Shown here piece by piece: positions 54,069 to 62,848 of a stretch of 64,000 nt of DNA. Source of the DNA: Synechococcus sp. 1G10 (GTDB taxonomy: Bacteria; Cyanobacteriota; Cyanobacteriia; PCC-6307; Cyanobiaceae); contig NZ_NQKW01000003.1 of the NCBI RefSeq assembly GCF_002252625.1, forward strand, positions 153,116 to 217,115, read 5' to 3'. How positions within the stretch are numbered: the first letter of the stretch is position 1; each line of letters opens with the position of its first letter. Both the position numbers and the translations under genes were made by a program. The notes beneath the pieces were generated by a model. The model made no database searches and was not told where the DNA came from. It worked only from the letters and a program-made list of their open reading frames with translations.

Positions 54069-55001
54069 TCAGGCCCATGCGCGCAGGCAACTGCGCAGAT
54101 CCTCGCGCCAATCGGGCAGGGGGATCTCAAAGGCGGCACGGAAATGGCTGCAGTCGAGCCGGGAATTGGGGGGGCGCGCCGCTGGGGTGGGGTAAGCACT
54201 GGTGGGGATGGCCGTGAGCGCGGGAGCCTGCTTCAGCAAGCCCAGGGCGACAGCCTGCTCAAAGATCTCGGCGGCGAAGCCATGCCAGCTCACGGCCGGT
54301 TCGCCGGCGTAGTGATAGGTGCCCCAGGGGAACGGCTTGGCAGGGTCCAGCGGTGACTGGTTGGAGATGGCCGCTTCGGCGAGCTGCAGCCAAGTGGTGG
54401 CAATCGCTTCAGCACTGGTGGGGCCGCCGATCTGATCGGCCACCACTGAGAGGCCGGGGCGCTCAGCGCCCAGACGCAGCATGGTGCGCACGAAATTCGC
54501 CCCCTCCTCGCCGAACACCCAGCTCACCCGCAGCAGCAGATGGGGCCCGCCAGCGGCTCTGAGGGCCTCCTCTCCTGCCAGCTTGCTGGCGCCGTAGACC
54601 CCAAGCGGGCCGGTGGGATCGTCCTCCCGCCATGGGCGTTCGCCATCACCGGCGAAGACATAGTCGGTGGAGAGGTGGAACAGGGGCAATGAGCGTGCGG
54701 CACAGGCGCGAGCAAGCACGCCCACGGCGGTGCTGTTGATGGCCGCCGCCTGCTCTGGTTCACTCTCGGCCTTATCCACGGCGGTGTAGGCAGCGGCATT
54801 GAGCACCAGGGCGGGCTGGTGTTGCTCCAAAAGCTGCTCGATGGTGGCGTCCAGCTCTGGGGCGGGGGCCGCCAGATCCAGCTCAGGCCTGGCTGCCAGC
54901 AGCAGCGGCCGCTGGGGCAGCAGCACCGGGGCCAAGCGCTGCAGGGCCGAAGCCACCTGGCCTGAGCGGCCGATCACGAGCAGAGGGGAAAGGCTGGGCA
55001 T
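54069..55001 (-). CDS. rfbD: dTDP-4-dehydrorhamnose reductase
   Basis: Final reduction to dTDP-L-rhamnose. SDR fold: LLVIGRSGQVASALQRLAP, AAAYTAVDKAESEPEQAAAI, FHLSTDYVFAGDGERPWRED, VYGASKLAGEEALRAAG (YxxxK) and VADQIGGPTSAEAIATTWL. 310 residues. The ATG giving MPSLSPLLVI is 4 nt after the rfbA stop and is preferred to the ATG at 55046 inside rfbA. Confidence 0.93.
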   Translation of the reverse strand: MPSLSPLLVIGRSGQVASALQRLAPVLLPQRPLLLAARPELDLAAPAPELDATIEQLLEQHQPALVLNAAAYTAVDKAESEPEQAAAINSTAVGVLARACAARSLPLFHLSTDYVFAGDGERPWREDDPTGPLGVYGASKLAGEEALRAAGGPHLLLRVSWVFGEEGANFVRTMLRLGAERPGLSVVADQIGGPTSAEAIATTWLQLAEAAISNQSPLDPAKPFPWGTYHYAGEPAVSWHGFAAEIFEQAVALGLLKQAPALTAIPTSAYPTPAARPPNSRLDCSHFRAAFEIPLPDWREDLRSCLRAWA

Positions 55002-55005
55002 GGCC

Positions 55006-55908
55006 TCAGAGACCCTCCTGGAGCAGTGCTTCGAGGTAAGCCCCATAGCCCGACTTACGCAGCGGCGCCGCCAGGGATTCGAGCTGTTCTGAGCTGATCC
55101 AGCCCTGACGCCAGGCCACTTCCTCGGGGCAGCCGATCTTCAGGCCCTGGCGGTGCTCCAGGGTGCGGATGTAACTGCCGGCTTCGTGGAGGGAATCGCA
55201 GGTGCCGGTGTCGAGCCAGGCCATGCCCCGGCCCAGCAATTCAACGCGCAGATCACCGCGATCGAGATAGAGCTGGTTGAGGCTGGTGATCTCCAGCTCG
55301 CCACGGGCGGAGGGCGTCACCTGGCGGGCCAGCTCCACCACATCGGGATCGTAGAAATAGAGGCCGGTGACGGCGTAGTTGGAAGCGGGCTGCAGGGGCT
55401 TCTCTTCCAGCGACACCACCCGCCGCTGCTCATCGAATCCCACCACGCCATAGCGCTGGGGATCGGCCACGCGGTATGCGAAGACGGAGGCGCCAGTGGC
55501 CTGGGCGTTGGCGGCCTGCAGGTTGCGCGAGAGGTCGCCGCCATAGAAGAGGTTGTCGCCCAGGATCAGGGCGGCGGAGTGGCCGGCCAGGAACTCGGCG
55601 CCGATCAAGAAGGCCTGGGCCAGACCATCGGGGCTGGGTTGTTCGGCGTAGGAGAGCGAGATGCCCCAGGCGCTGCCATCACCGAGCAGGGCTCGGAACT
55701 GGGGCAGATCGCGGGGGGTGGAGATGACCAGAATCTCGCGCAGGCCCGCCAGCATCAGGGTGCTGAGCGGGTAGTAGATCATCGGCTTGTCGTAGACCGG
55801 CAGCAGCTGCTTGCTCACCGCCTGGGTGATCGGATGCAGCCGGGTGCCCGATCCCCCGGCGAGGATGACACCGCGGCGCCTGGTTACAGGGACGTGGTGA
55901 GGGGCCAT
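55006..55908 (-). CDS. rfbA: Glucose-1-phosphate thymidylyltransferase
   Basis: First step of dTDP-L-rhamnose synthesis. [20 protein letters not shown] and [20 protein letters not shown] are the nucleotidyltransferase signature; [13 protein letters not shown] (metal-binding Asp) and [20 protein letters not shown] follow. 300 residues, full length. First gene of the minus-strand rhamnose operon; its promoter should lie in 55909-56000. Confidence 0.95.
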   Translation of the reverse strand: MAPHHVPVTRRRGVILAGGSGTRLHPITQAVSKQLLPVYDKPMIYYPLSTLMLAGLREILVISTPRDLPQFRALLGDGSAWGISLSYAEQPSPDGLAQAFLIGAEFLAGHSAALILGDNLFYGGDLSRNLQAANAQATGASVFAYRVADPQRYGVVGFDEQRRVVSLEEKPLQPASNYAVTGLYFYDPDVVELARQVTPSARGELEITSLNQLYLDRGDLRVELLGRGMAWLDTGTCDSLHEAGSYIRTLEHRQGLKIGCPEEVAWRQGWISSEQLESLAAPLRKSGYGAYLEALLQEGL

Positions 55909-56295
55909 GCAGGAGGAGCCATTGCGCCGCTCTCATACCACGAACCTCCCTGCTGCTTGCTGCTTGGTCTGATCAGGCGACAACCCATGGTTGCCGCTCC
56001 GATGTAAAAAACTCAGGATCACCAGGGCCTAGAGCAGCGAAAGCGGCCAGCCGAAACGCAGGACATCCAGGAAGCGATCGTTGCCGGGTGAGTACACCAT
56101 CAGGTTCGTCTTGATAACTGATCGGCGTGAGGAAGCACTGGCTGGCGGCGAACATCACCACATCGATGACCATCAGCGCCGCGCTGAGGTCGCCTGTCTC
56201 GCGTCTAGCCCCTTGGCCGTTGGCCAGATTCAGCAGTTGCAGCAGCCCGCTGGGGTTGATGCGCACTAAGATGCGCACACTGCACACGAAGGGGC
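55909..56295. other. rfbA/vapB divergent intergenic region
   Basis: A 387-nt gap between the divergently transcribed rfbA and vapB. Open frames across it show no recognisable family, and the part at 56040-56230 may be degenerate sequence. The vapB-proximal end carries the candidate operator at 56259-56278. Confidence 0.4.
56259..56278. promoter_or_regulatory. Repeated ATGCGCAC boxes before vapB
   Basis: ATGCGCAC occurs at 56259-56266 and 56271-56278; the inner TGCGCA is itself a palindrome, so the pair is both direct and inverted with 12-bp spacing, about one helical turn. It ends 17 nt before the vapB start, a usual place for an antitoxin operator. TAAGAT between the boxes may be the -10. 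Confidence 0.4.
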
Positions 56296-56535
56296 ATGCG
56301 GACCACCCTGGAGCTTCCGGATCCGTTGTTCGCGCGATTGAAGTCGCGGGCGGCCAGCGAGCGCGTCACGCTCAAGCAGCTCTTGCAGAGCTTTGTGGAG
56401 CAGGGTCTCAGCACGGCTCCTCCAGAGTCGCCAATACCGCGATCTGCGGCCACCCTGCCCAGGCTGGAGGGCCCCCTTGCCATGGCCAGCGAACAGCTCA
56501 GCAACGCATCGCTGTTCGAGCTGCTCGAGCCTTGA
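56296..56535 (+). CDS. vapB: VapB-type ribbon-helix-helix antitoxin
   Basis: A 79-residue protein beginning MRTTLELPDPLFARLKSRAA, a ribbon-helix-helix DNA-binding fold, followed by a longer tail (RLEGPLAMASEQLSNASLFE) that should wrap the toxin. Overlaps the PIN toxin gene by 4 nt. A repeated ATGCGCAC pair just upstream may be its operator. Confidence 0.85.
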   Translation: MRTTLELPDPLFARLKSRAASERVTLKQLLQSFVEQGLSTAPPESPIPRSAATLPRLEGPLAMASEQLSNASLFELLEP

Positions 56536-56966
56536 GCACCAATGCAGACCTGCCTGATCTGAACGTGTGGCTGGCGTTGGCCTGGGTGAACCATGCCCAT
56601 CACCGCCAGGCGTTGCACTACTGGGAGGAACAAGCCGCTGGACAGGTGCTGTTTTGCACGCTCACCGCCCTCGGGCTGGTGCGGCTGCTGAGCCAGCCGA
56701 AGCTGATGGGCACGTCTGTGAAGAGCGGAGCCGAGGCCTCGGAGTTCCTGCAGGGGTTTTGCCGCCAACCCGGCGTGACCATGGCCGCACCAGACCATGA
56801 CGGCTGGGAGATCTTCCATGCGTTGCTGCGCACGGGAGAGCTGGCCCCACGGCACTGCACCGATGCCTATCTGGCGGCCCTGGCGATGGCCAATGGCTGG
56901 AGGCTGGTGAGCTTCGATCGGGATTTTCAGCGTTTTGGCGATCTGCACTGGCTGGCTCTGCCCTAG
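56532..56966 (+). CDS. vapC: VapC-type PIN-domain ribonuclease toxin
   Basis: A 144-residue PIN domain starting at a TTG that overlaps the vapB stop (TTGA). LPDLNVWLALAWVNHAHHRQ gives the first acidic residue, and CTDAYLAALAMANGWRLVSF followed by DRDFQRF gives the later acidic ones, as expected for the metal-dependent RNase site. GLVRLLSQPKLM fits the middle helix. The pair appears intact. Ends 4 nt inside the convergent MNT gene. Confidence 0.85.
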   Translation: MSTNADLPDLNVWLALAWVNHAHHRQALHYWEEQAAGQVLFCTLTALGLVRLLSQPKLMGTSVKSGAEASEFLQGFCRQPGVTMAAPDHDGWEIFHALLRTGELAPRHCTDAYLAALAMANGWRLVSFDRDFQRFGDLHWLALP

Positions 56967-57331
56967 CCACCTTCACCTGGATCGGCGGGGTGGGTGAGCG
57001 GGCGTGACCAAACCCAGCGGGCATCGCTCCGCAGCTCGGTGGCGAATCGGGATCCAGCCGCCATCAGCTCCTCGTGTTCGCTGGGGGTGAGCACAAGCGC
57101 ATCGCAGCTGAGGGGCAGCAGCTCCAGGGGCCAGCGCAGCAACCTCTCGTGCTGAGGCCCGCTGGCGTGTGCGTCGATCAGCAGAAGATCCAGGTCGCTG
57201 CCGACTCCAGCGGTGCCCCGTCCATAACTGCCGAAAACCGCCACTTTCTCCAGGGAAGGCACACGAGCTGCCTGCACGCCAGTCCAGGCTCTGACCTGGC
57301 GCATCACCTGATCGGGCTCAGGCCAGCGCAT
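56963..57331 (-). CDS. MNT-type nucleotidyltransferase (antitoxin of an MNT/HEPN pair)
   Basis: About 122 residues with the minimal nucleotidyltransferase core LEKVAVFGSYGRGTAGVGSD followed by LDLLLIDA (GSYGRG and SDLDLLL metal-binding site). In MNT/HEPN modules this enzyme can modify and neutralise the HEPN partner. I use the ATG giving MRWPEPDQVMRQV, which overlaps the HEPN gene by 14 nt; in-frame ATGs further upstream lie inside that gene. Confidence 0.8.
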   Translation of the reverse strand: MRWPEPDQVMRQVRAWTGVQAARVPSLEKVAVFGSYGRGTAGVGSDLDLLLIDAHASGPQHERLLRWPLELLPLSCDALVLTPSEHEELMAAGSRFATELRSDARWVWSRPLTHPADPGEGG

Positions 57332-57719
57332 CACGGATTGCGTCAACGAGCGCACGGGCATGGCGAAGAGCGTCGTCGCTTTGCAGACGACCGAAATGGT
57401 CGGTTGGGGCCCCATCGGAAAGGCTATCTGGGTTGCGGGTGGGGATGTAGAGGGCATCGAGAATGCGAAGTCGATCCTCCAGATCCGTCACGGCTTTTCC
57501 CAGCTGGGCAGAGGCGGAGGGAGGCAGATCGCGGAAGGATCGGCCCAGTCCATGACCCCAGACCTGCTGGCTGAGGCTGAGGTGAAGTGCCTTCAGGGCC
57601 TTCTCCACCGACTGGTGGCAGCCGAAACAAGCCCATTCATGGTGCCCCGCCTTGGCGCTCACCAGGGCCTGGTCGAGATCTGCGTGCGCCTGGTGCAGCC
57701 AGTCGGCGGAACGGTTCAT
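57318..57719 (-). CDS. HEPN-domain protein (toxin of an MNT/HEPN pair)
   Basis: About 133 residues from the ATG giving MNRSADWLHQAHADLDQALV. Family features: HHEWACFGCHQSVEKALKAL and the later YIPTRNPDSLSDG, in place of the common YIPTRYPD. HEPN proteins of this type are ribonucleases or RNA-binding partners of MNT enzymes. Upstream of and overlapping the MNT gene. It looks full length. Confidence 0.8.
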   Translation of the reverse strand: MNRSADWLHQAHADLDQALVSAKAGHHEWACFGCHQSVEKALKALHLSLSQQVWGHGLGRSFRDLPPSASAQLGKAVTDLEDRLRILDALYIPTRNPDSLSDGAPTDHFGRLQSDDALRHARALVDAIRDALA

Positions 57720-57768
57720 GACGGCATTTTGGCTGGCTTGCAGGGAGCCGAACTCGCCGCTGGATCTC

Positions 57769-58391
57769 TCAAGGCACTGGCCAGCAACCCTCCACAAGAA
57801 ACTGCTCCCTTGTGAAGTGCCTCGCCAGGCCCCCAGCGAAGCAAACAGCAGTCACACCCTCGGAGGTGATCTCAAGAGTCCAGTCCTGGAAATCGAAGGG
57901 TGTGCTGCTGAAGGCATAGGGAGTGAGCACCCCCACAACTGGAGGTGTCTGAGGCGAGCGGGCAGAAGGCAGCTCAAACGCCTGGACACTGCGCTCACGC
58001 ATGGCATCACCGCAGCGCTGGCTGGCGGCATAGCTGCAGGGATCGGTGATGGCAGCAAGGGCCTCGGCTGCCAGGCTGCGCTGCAGCGCCAGGCCACGCA
58101 GCGTGGAGAGCTGCACGCTGAAGGCAGTCTGCAGGCGTTGAATTCGGGCACCCGTTGGCAGCGGTGAGCCCTCCAGCAGCCGCAGGGCATGAAAGGCCCG
58201 TTCTGCCAGAGCCGTTTCCAGCGCCCGCGCTGCGGCTTGACAGTCTCGATCAGCTGCTCCAGGCGCGCCTGCTGCCGCAGACCATCAACCAAGTCGGCTG
58301 TGCCGCTCTCGCCCTGACGGTCGGTGATCCGATGAATCGCACCGGAGAAGGGAACTAATGGGGCCGCTGCGCAATCAGCCGCGAAGGGCAT
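57769..58391 (-). pseudogene. RES-domain toxin gene, frameshifted
   Basis: From the ATG at 58391, overlapping the antitoxin end by 17 nt, the frame reads LVPFSGAIHRITDRQGESG, an RES-like start, to about 58230. The sense then continues in another frame: LETALAERAFHALRLLEGSP, LTDP-like AAITDPCSYAASQRCGDAMR, VQAFELPSARSPQTPPVVG and FDFQDWTLEITSEGV, the RES C-terminal pattern. The usual GGRWN-type segment between is not found, so a frameshift and possibly a small deletion have damaged the gene. RES toxins cleave NAD+. An ATG at 58116 might make a C-terminal fragment. Confidence 0.6.
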
Positions 58392-58749
58392 CGAGGTAGT
58401 TGGCAACGCGGGTGAGCCCTTCAATTCGCGCCAGCAACAGCCGCGGTGGCTGCTCGCCGAGGTGGTGATTGGGCTGCTGCATCCAGTGGCGCATCAGGGT
58501 CTGATCACCACCGAACAGGGAATGGAGGCTGCGGTAGACCCGCACAAACAGCAGTGCGAGCTCACCTTCCTTGGTTTCGGGGTCGAGGCCGGTGCGTTCG
58601 ATGCTGGTGCGGTGTTTGCCCACCACGGCGCTCAGCTCATCGCGGCTCAGGCCGAGGGCCTGGGCGGCGCGGCGACAGGCCTCGGCCACCAACTGGGCAT
58701 CGGGAGTCGTGACGGGCTGCTGAGAGATCGGAGCGAGGCCAGGTGCCAT
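58375..58749 (-). CDS. Xre/MbcA/ParS-type antitoxin (DUF2384)
   Basis: A 124-residue protein: N-terminal helix-turn-helix (AAQALGLSRDELSAVVGKHR) and C-terminal DUF2384/MbcA domain with FGGDQTLMRHWMQQPNHHLG then EQPPRLLLARIEGLTRVANY. Such antitoxins partner with RES-domain toxins and sit directly upstream of them, as here. The antitoxin is intact while its toxin gene is damaged. Confidence 0.85.
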   Translation of the reverse strand: MAPGLAPISQQPVTTPDAQLVAEACRRAAQALGLSRDELSAVVGKHRTSIERTGLDPETKEGELALLFVRVYRSLHSLFGGDQTLMRHWMQQPNHHLGEQPPRLLLARIEGLTRVANYLDALRG

Positions 58750-58863
58750 GGCAAAGACAACCGAAAACCTGGAGTGCTACTACTCGCATCATGACCTGAA
58801 TCGAGCATTCGCACATTTGGGTCGGCTGCTGGCCAGGGTGAACCGCGGAGGCAGCCTGCCCGC

Positions 58864-59218
58864 TCAGGCCAACCACTCCTGGGCGAGAGCGTCGATGGCC
58901 TGAAACTCCGGGTCCATATGCATGAGGGTGGCGCCACCTTGCAGAGCAGCCGCAGCAATCCAGGCGGCCGAAAGGGACAGGGCATGGGTGGCCATGATCT
59001 GCGCCGCACTGATCAGCAGGGGCTCACTGGCTTCCAGCCAGCCGGCCGGCCCGTTCACCCTCGTCCTTCCAGACGCGGTGGAGCACCTCCATCCGGGTGA
59101 TGAAACAAGCCATGCAACGCACAGGAGCTTCGAGGGCCTGCTAGACCTGATCGGGACCGGGCTCATCATCTCGCAGGGTGAGCAATGCCGACGTGTCGAG
59201 GCAGACCCGGGCTATCAC
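58864..59218 (-). pseudogene. PIN-domain toxin relic
   Basis: From a GTG at 59218: ARVCLDTSALLTLRDDEPGP, then an in-frame TAG near 59140, then MACFITRMEVLHRVWKDEGE in the same frame, a frameshift near 59045, and finally WLEASEPLLISAAQIMATHA and ALQGGATLMHMDPEFQAIDA in another frame. These are the start, middle and end of a PIN (VapC-type) toxin. The stop, the frameshift and a missing stretch between RVWKDEGERAG and WLEASEP show it is dead. Confidence 0.7.
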
Positions 59219-59340
59219 GCCTCCAGCGCAGCATCAGCCAGCCGATCGGCCAGCTGGCGCTGGGAGGGGCCGAGCGCGAAACGCTCGCAGATCGCCGCCG
59301 GGATCACGGTCTGACCGCGGGACGTGATCGTGCTTCTCAT
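59215..59340 (-). pseudogene. AbrB-type antitoxin relic
   Basis: A 41-codon frame beginning MRSTITSRGQTVIPAAICER, the swapped-hairpin AbrB/SpoVT DNA-binding start seen in antitoxins, but after FALGPSQ it jumps to QLADRLADAALEA, the normal C-terminus; the middle (about 30 residues) is missing. It overlaps the PIN relic by 4 nt. The short protein could still be made but is unlikely to fold. Confidence 0.65.
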
Positions 59341-59657
59341 AGCAATCACCATCGCCTTGAATTACCATTCAGCTTGTCTGGTAATTGGGTGGTCGCTCAG
59401 CCCTTCTCCGCCAGGTGAGCCGCCGACCTGCTCGCCCGCTAAGCGATTCCTTAAGGGTGGCACACCAACCACCGCCGGGAGCTGAATTTTGCCGAGTAGT
59501 TCGGGATCAGCGAGAGCTTCGAGCCGTTCACCTTGTGGGCGCGGCGGAGCGGCTGAGCCGCTCGCGCGCAAAACGCAACACGCCATTGCCAGAACATTGT
59601 TGCTGAGAGGATCATGCAGGCAGGCCCGGGTTCGAATAGGGCAGACTTCAGCCAACC
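59341..59657. other. Non-coding stretch with a palindrome
   Basis: About 317 nt without a convincing gene. It holds a 17-bp palindrome GAGCGGCT-G-AGCCGCTC (59547-59563) that could form a hairpin without a T-run, and a GGGTTCGAATAG string (59628-59639) that resembles a tRNA T-loop but lacks the pairing stems. Probably degraded accessory DNA. Confidence 0.4.
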
Positions 59658-60122
59658 TCAGGATTCAGACGGCTTGATCTCTTCTATCAATACGGCCACC
59701 GCTTCACTCAATTGGAGCCGGTTGCGGGAGGTGTCTGCGAGGATGAATCGGCACTGAGCAACAAGGCATCGAGCCTGGATTCGAGATCGGCGAGCCGTTT
59801 GTTCTCTGTCTCGAGCTGCACGATCTCGCTCTCGAGCAGCTGCGTACGCCTCTCGCTTTCGAGCGCTCTGATCTGCGCATCGATCGTTGGATGCCAGTTT
59901 AACTTCGCCAACCAGCGCCGCCACGGCGGTAAAGAGGAAAGGAATTCCGATTTGCTGATTGACGCTGAAGCGGATCCCGAGGAGATCGACATGGCTGTAG
60001 GAGGTAAAGAACGTGATCAGAACGACCAGGCAGCCGCCGACAAGGGATGCATAGCCGGCGCGATCGAGGAAGGGAAACGGATCGGGCCGACCCGAGGAAA
60101 CCGGCGCTTCGTTATCTGCCAT
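59658..60122 (-). CDS. Membrane protein with basic coiled-coil tail, unknown
   Basis: About 154 residues from the ATG giving MADNEAPVSSGRPDPFPFLD. Two hydrophobic segments (YASLVGGCLVVLITFFTSY and IGIPFLFTAVAALVGEVKLA) are followed by a strongly charged helix (RERDRAARDREQTARRSRIQ) and a C-terminal LVAQCRFILADTSRNRLQLS. I have seen similar membrane-plus-coiled-coil proteins in Synechococcus accessory regions; function unknown. An alternative frame across the same DNA (59708-59992) also looks helical but lacks the membrane segments. Confidence 0.55.
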   Translation of the reverse strand: MADNEAPVSSGRPDPFPFLDRAGYASLVGGCLVVLITFFTSYSHVDLLGIRFSVNQQIGIPFLFTAVAALVGEVKLASNDRCADQSARKREAYAAARERDRAARDREQTARRSRIQARCLVAQCRFILADTSRNRLQLSEAVAVLIEEIKPSES

Positions 60123-60773
60123 GACCGTAGCGACGACAAGCCCGAACCGATTTATGAATAGTACGTCTGTACGATTAGGCAGTGCATCCGTGGTTTCACG
60201 GAGCAGCCACAAGCGCAATGTCGCGAGCGGGCACCGTGGGACGCGCTACCTGCGGCGCTGAAGCGGATCACGAGCAGCTGGCTGCTTCAGGAGCCTCACT
60301 CGATCAGGCTGAAAGGGCGATGCACTGATGTGTTGATGCTTACAGCACCTGAGGAGTTCGCTGCTGTCTGCGCCGCCAACCCAGAAGCAGTGGAGATCTG
60401 GCAGGAGATCTGGCAGACCTGAACTCCGGGGCGGGGCCAAGCCTCTGCGGCAGCCTCCAGAATCAGGCCGTGCGGCACACCATATGTGGTGTCCTGCGGT
60501 GTCGCTGGGCTGATACGTTTCGGCAACCCATCCCCTGCATACAGCCCCGCCCGAGTTCGGGGCTCCCCGCTGAGCCGTGGCGTGACACCGCCGAAACGAC
60601 CTCCGGTCGGCAAGTGGCCGAAACATGGCCATCGAGCTGAGCTTGTCGATCCAGCCGACGCTGCCACAGCAGACCTCCGCACCCAACTCTGCCACTGCCG
60701 TTTCAGTCGCTGCTGAACTTGCGCAAAAGACGGCCTGCTGCAATGGTTCACCCACCGACAAGGCGCTGCACCA
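60123..60773. other. Gene-poor region before gmd
   Basis: About 650 nt without an intact gene. It holds the Uma2-like fragment (60336-60422); the rest shows no recognised coding or RNA feature. No strong promoter for gmd stands out, although TTGCGC at 60719-60724 lies 50 nt before its start. Confidence 0.4.
60336..60422 (+). pseudogene. Uma2-like gene fragment
   Basis: A 28-codon frame (MLTAPEEFAAVCAANPEAVE) that matches the usual start of Uma2 (PD-(D/E)XK-like) proteins, L-T-x-E-x-F-x-x-(L/V)-C-x-A-N-P-E, then ends in WQEIWQT and a stop. The nuclease domain is missing. Uma2 genes are numerous in cyanobacteria, and their remnants are common in accessory regions. Confidence 0.4.
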
Positions 60774-61862
60774 ATGCCGAAAACCGCTCTGATCACGGGT
60801 ATCTCCGGACAGGACGGCTCCTATCTGGCTGAGTTGCTGCTTGAGAAGGGCTATGTGGTGCACGGCATCAAGCGGCGGGCCAGCAGCCTGAACACCCAGC
60901 GGATCGACCATCTGTATCAGGATCCCCACGAAAGCGATCCACGCCTGGTTCTGCACTACGGGGATCTCACCGACAGCACCAATGTGATCCGCATCGTGCA
61001 GCAGGTGCAGCCCGATGAGATCTACAACCTCGGTGCCCAGAGCCACGTTGCGGTGAGCTTCGAGAGCCCGGAATACACCGCCAACTGCGATGCGCTGGGC
61101 ACGCTGCGGATCCTGGAGGCGGTGCGCATCCTGGACCTCACCCACAAGACACGCATCTACCAGGCCAGTACCAGTGAGCTGTACGGGCTGGTGCAGGAAA
61201 TCCCCCAGAAGGAAACCACGCCCTTCTATCCGCGCAGCCCCTATGGGGTGGCCAAGCTCTATGCCTACTGGATCACGGTTAACTACCGCGAGGCCTATGG
61301 CATGTATGCCTGCAACGGCATCCTGTTCAACCACGAATCACCGCGCCGGGGCGAAACGTTCGTGACTCGCAAGATCACCCGCGGGCTGGCACGCATCGAT
61401 GCCGGCCTCGACGACTGCCTGTTCATGGGCAACATCGATTCCCTGCGCGACTGGGGCCACGCCCGCGACTACGTGGAGATGCAGTGGCGGATGCTGCAGC
61501 AGGAGAGTCCGGAGGATTTCGTTATCGCCACCGGCCGTCAGGAGAGCGTGCGCCGCTTCATCGAGCTGGCGGCCGCTGAGCTGGGCTGGGGGCCGATCGA
61601 GTGGCAAGGCGAGGGGGTGGACGAGATCGGCAGGCGCAGCACCGGCGAGGTGGTGGTGCGCATCGACCCGCGCTACTTCCGTCCCGCCGAGGTGGAAACG
61701 CTGCTGGGCGATCCCAGCAAGGCCCACACCAAGCTGGGCTGGACACCCACCACCAGCCTCGGCGAGCTGGTGGCGGAGATGGTGGCCCACGACAAGGAGG
61801 AGGCGCGCAAGGAGGCGCTGCTGCGCCTCAAGGGCTTCAAGGTGGTGGGCGGTCGTGAGTGA
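60774..61862 (+). CDS. gmd: GDP-mannose 4,6-dehydratase
   Basis: First step of GDP-L-fucose (and GDP-rhamnose/perosamine) synthesis. SDR motifs: [57 protein letters not shown] (Thr/Ser, Glu) and [15 protein letters not shown] (YxxxK), then [20 protein letters not shown]. 362 residues, full length. Its end overlaps fcl by 8 nt, so the two are coupled. Confidence 0.96.
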   Translation: MPKTALITGISGQDGSYLAELLLEKGYVVHGIKRRASSLNTQRIDHLYQDPHESDPRLVLHYGDLTDSTNVIRIVQQVQPDEIYNLGAQSHVAVSFESPEYTANCDALGTLRILEAVRILDLTHKTRIYQASTSELYGLVQEIPQKETTPFYPRSPYGVAKLYAYWITVNYREAYGMYACNGILFNHESPRRGETFVTRKITRGLARIDAGLDDCLFMGNIDSLRDWGHARDYVEMQWRMLQQESPEDFVIATGRQESVRRFIELAAAELGWGPIEWQGEGVDEIGRRSTGEVVVRIDPRYFRPAEVETLLGDPSKAHTKLGWTPTTSLGELVAEMVAHDKEEARKEALLRLKGFKVVGGRE

Positions 61863-62835
61863 AGCGCTGATCACCCCAGAAGACCGCATATGTGTGGCCG
61901 GCCATCGCGGCATGGCGGGCAGCGCCATCTGCCGGGCGCTGCAACGGGCGGGCTATGGCTCCTTGCTCACCCCCGGGCGAGAGGAACTCGACCTGCGCGA
62001 CGCGGCGGCTGTGGAGGGCTGGTTTGCGACGCACCGGCCGACTGTGGTGGTGCTGGCGGCGGCGAAGGTGGGCGGCATCCATGCCAATGCGGCCTACCCG
62101 GCCGATTTTCTGCTCGACAACCTCAAGATCGAGACCCATGTGATCGAGAACGCCTGGCGGCACGGGGCGCGGCGGTTGCTGTTCCTGGGCAGCAGCTGCA
62201 TCTATCCGAAGTTCGCGGCGCAGCCGATCCGTGAGGAGGCGCTGCTCACCGGCGCGCTGGAGCCCAGCAATGAGTGGTATGCGATCGCCAAGATCGCCGG
62301 CATCAAGCTCTGCGAGGCGCTGCGGCAACAGCACGGCTTCGATGCCATCAGCCTGATGCCCACCAATCTGTATGGGCCGGGCGATAACTACCACCCGGTC
62401 AACAGCCACGTGCTGCCGGCGCTGATCCGCCGCTTCCATGAAGCCGCCGAACGTGGCGACGAGTGTGTGAGCTGCTGGGGCACGGGCACGCCCCTGCGCG
62501 AGTTCCTGCACGTCGACGATCTGGGCGAGGCCTCCCTTTTCGCCCTGGAGCACTGGAAGCCCGATGGGCCGGCTGGGCTGAGCTTCCTGAACGTGGGCAC
62601 CGGAGTGGACCTCACCATCCGCGAGCTGGCGGAAGCGGTGGCGGCGGCCACGGGTTTTGCCGGCACGATCGAGTGGGACAGCAGCAAGCCCGACGGCACC
62701 CCGAAGAAACAGCTGGACGTGAGCCGGCTGGCGGCGCTGGGCTGGCGGGCGCGCATCCCCCTGACCGAGGGCCTGGCCGCCACCGTGGCCGACTTCCGCG
62801 AGCGGCTGGCGAACGGCGAGCTGCGGGCGGTGTGA
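61855..62835 (+). CDS. fcl: GDP-L-fucose synthase
   Basis: Epimerises and reduces the 4-keto sugar made by Gmd to GDP-L-fucose. Motifs: [60 protein letters not shown] (catalytic Ser, Cys) and [20 protein letters not shown] (YxxxK). 326 residues from a GTG inside the gmd end. Together they supply fucose for surface polysaccharide. Confidence 0.95.
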   Translation: MSEALITPEDRICVAGHRGMAGSAICRALQRAGYGSLLTPGREELDLRDAAAVEGWFATHRPTVVVLAAAKVGGIHANAAYPADFLLDNLKIETHVIENAWRHGARRLLFLGSSCIYPKFAAQPIREEALLTGALEPSNEWYAIAKIAGIKLCEALRQQHGFDAISLMPTNLYGPGDNYHPVNSHVLPALIRRFHEAAERGDECVSCWGTGTPLREFLHVDDLGEASLFALEHWKPDGPAGLSFLNVGTGVDLTIRELAEAVAAATGFAGTIEWDSSKPDGTPKKQLDVSRLAALGWRARIPLTEGLAATVADFRERLANGELRAV

Positions 62836-62848
62836 ATAGGCTCAATCC

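Noticed and set aside
55973..56287. Reverse 104-codon frame between rfbA and vapB
   Set aside because: No recognised motif and it covers the vapB operator region; treated as non-coding.
58748..58903. Forward 51-codon open frame divergent from the Xre antitoxin
   Set aside because: Its ATG overlaps the antitoxin ATG head-on inside CCATGG, and it has no family support.
59600..59660. tRNA-like T-loop string GGGTTCGAATAG, considered as a tRNA or attachment-site remnant
   Set aside because: The flanking bases do not form a T-stem or acceptor stem, and no anticodon arm is present upstream.
59708..59992. Reverse 94-codon coiled-coil-like frame inside the membrane protein gene
   Set aside because: The overlapping frame with two membrane helices and a charged helix explains the region better; the helical look of the second frame follows from its base composition.
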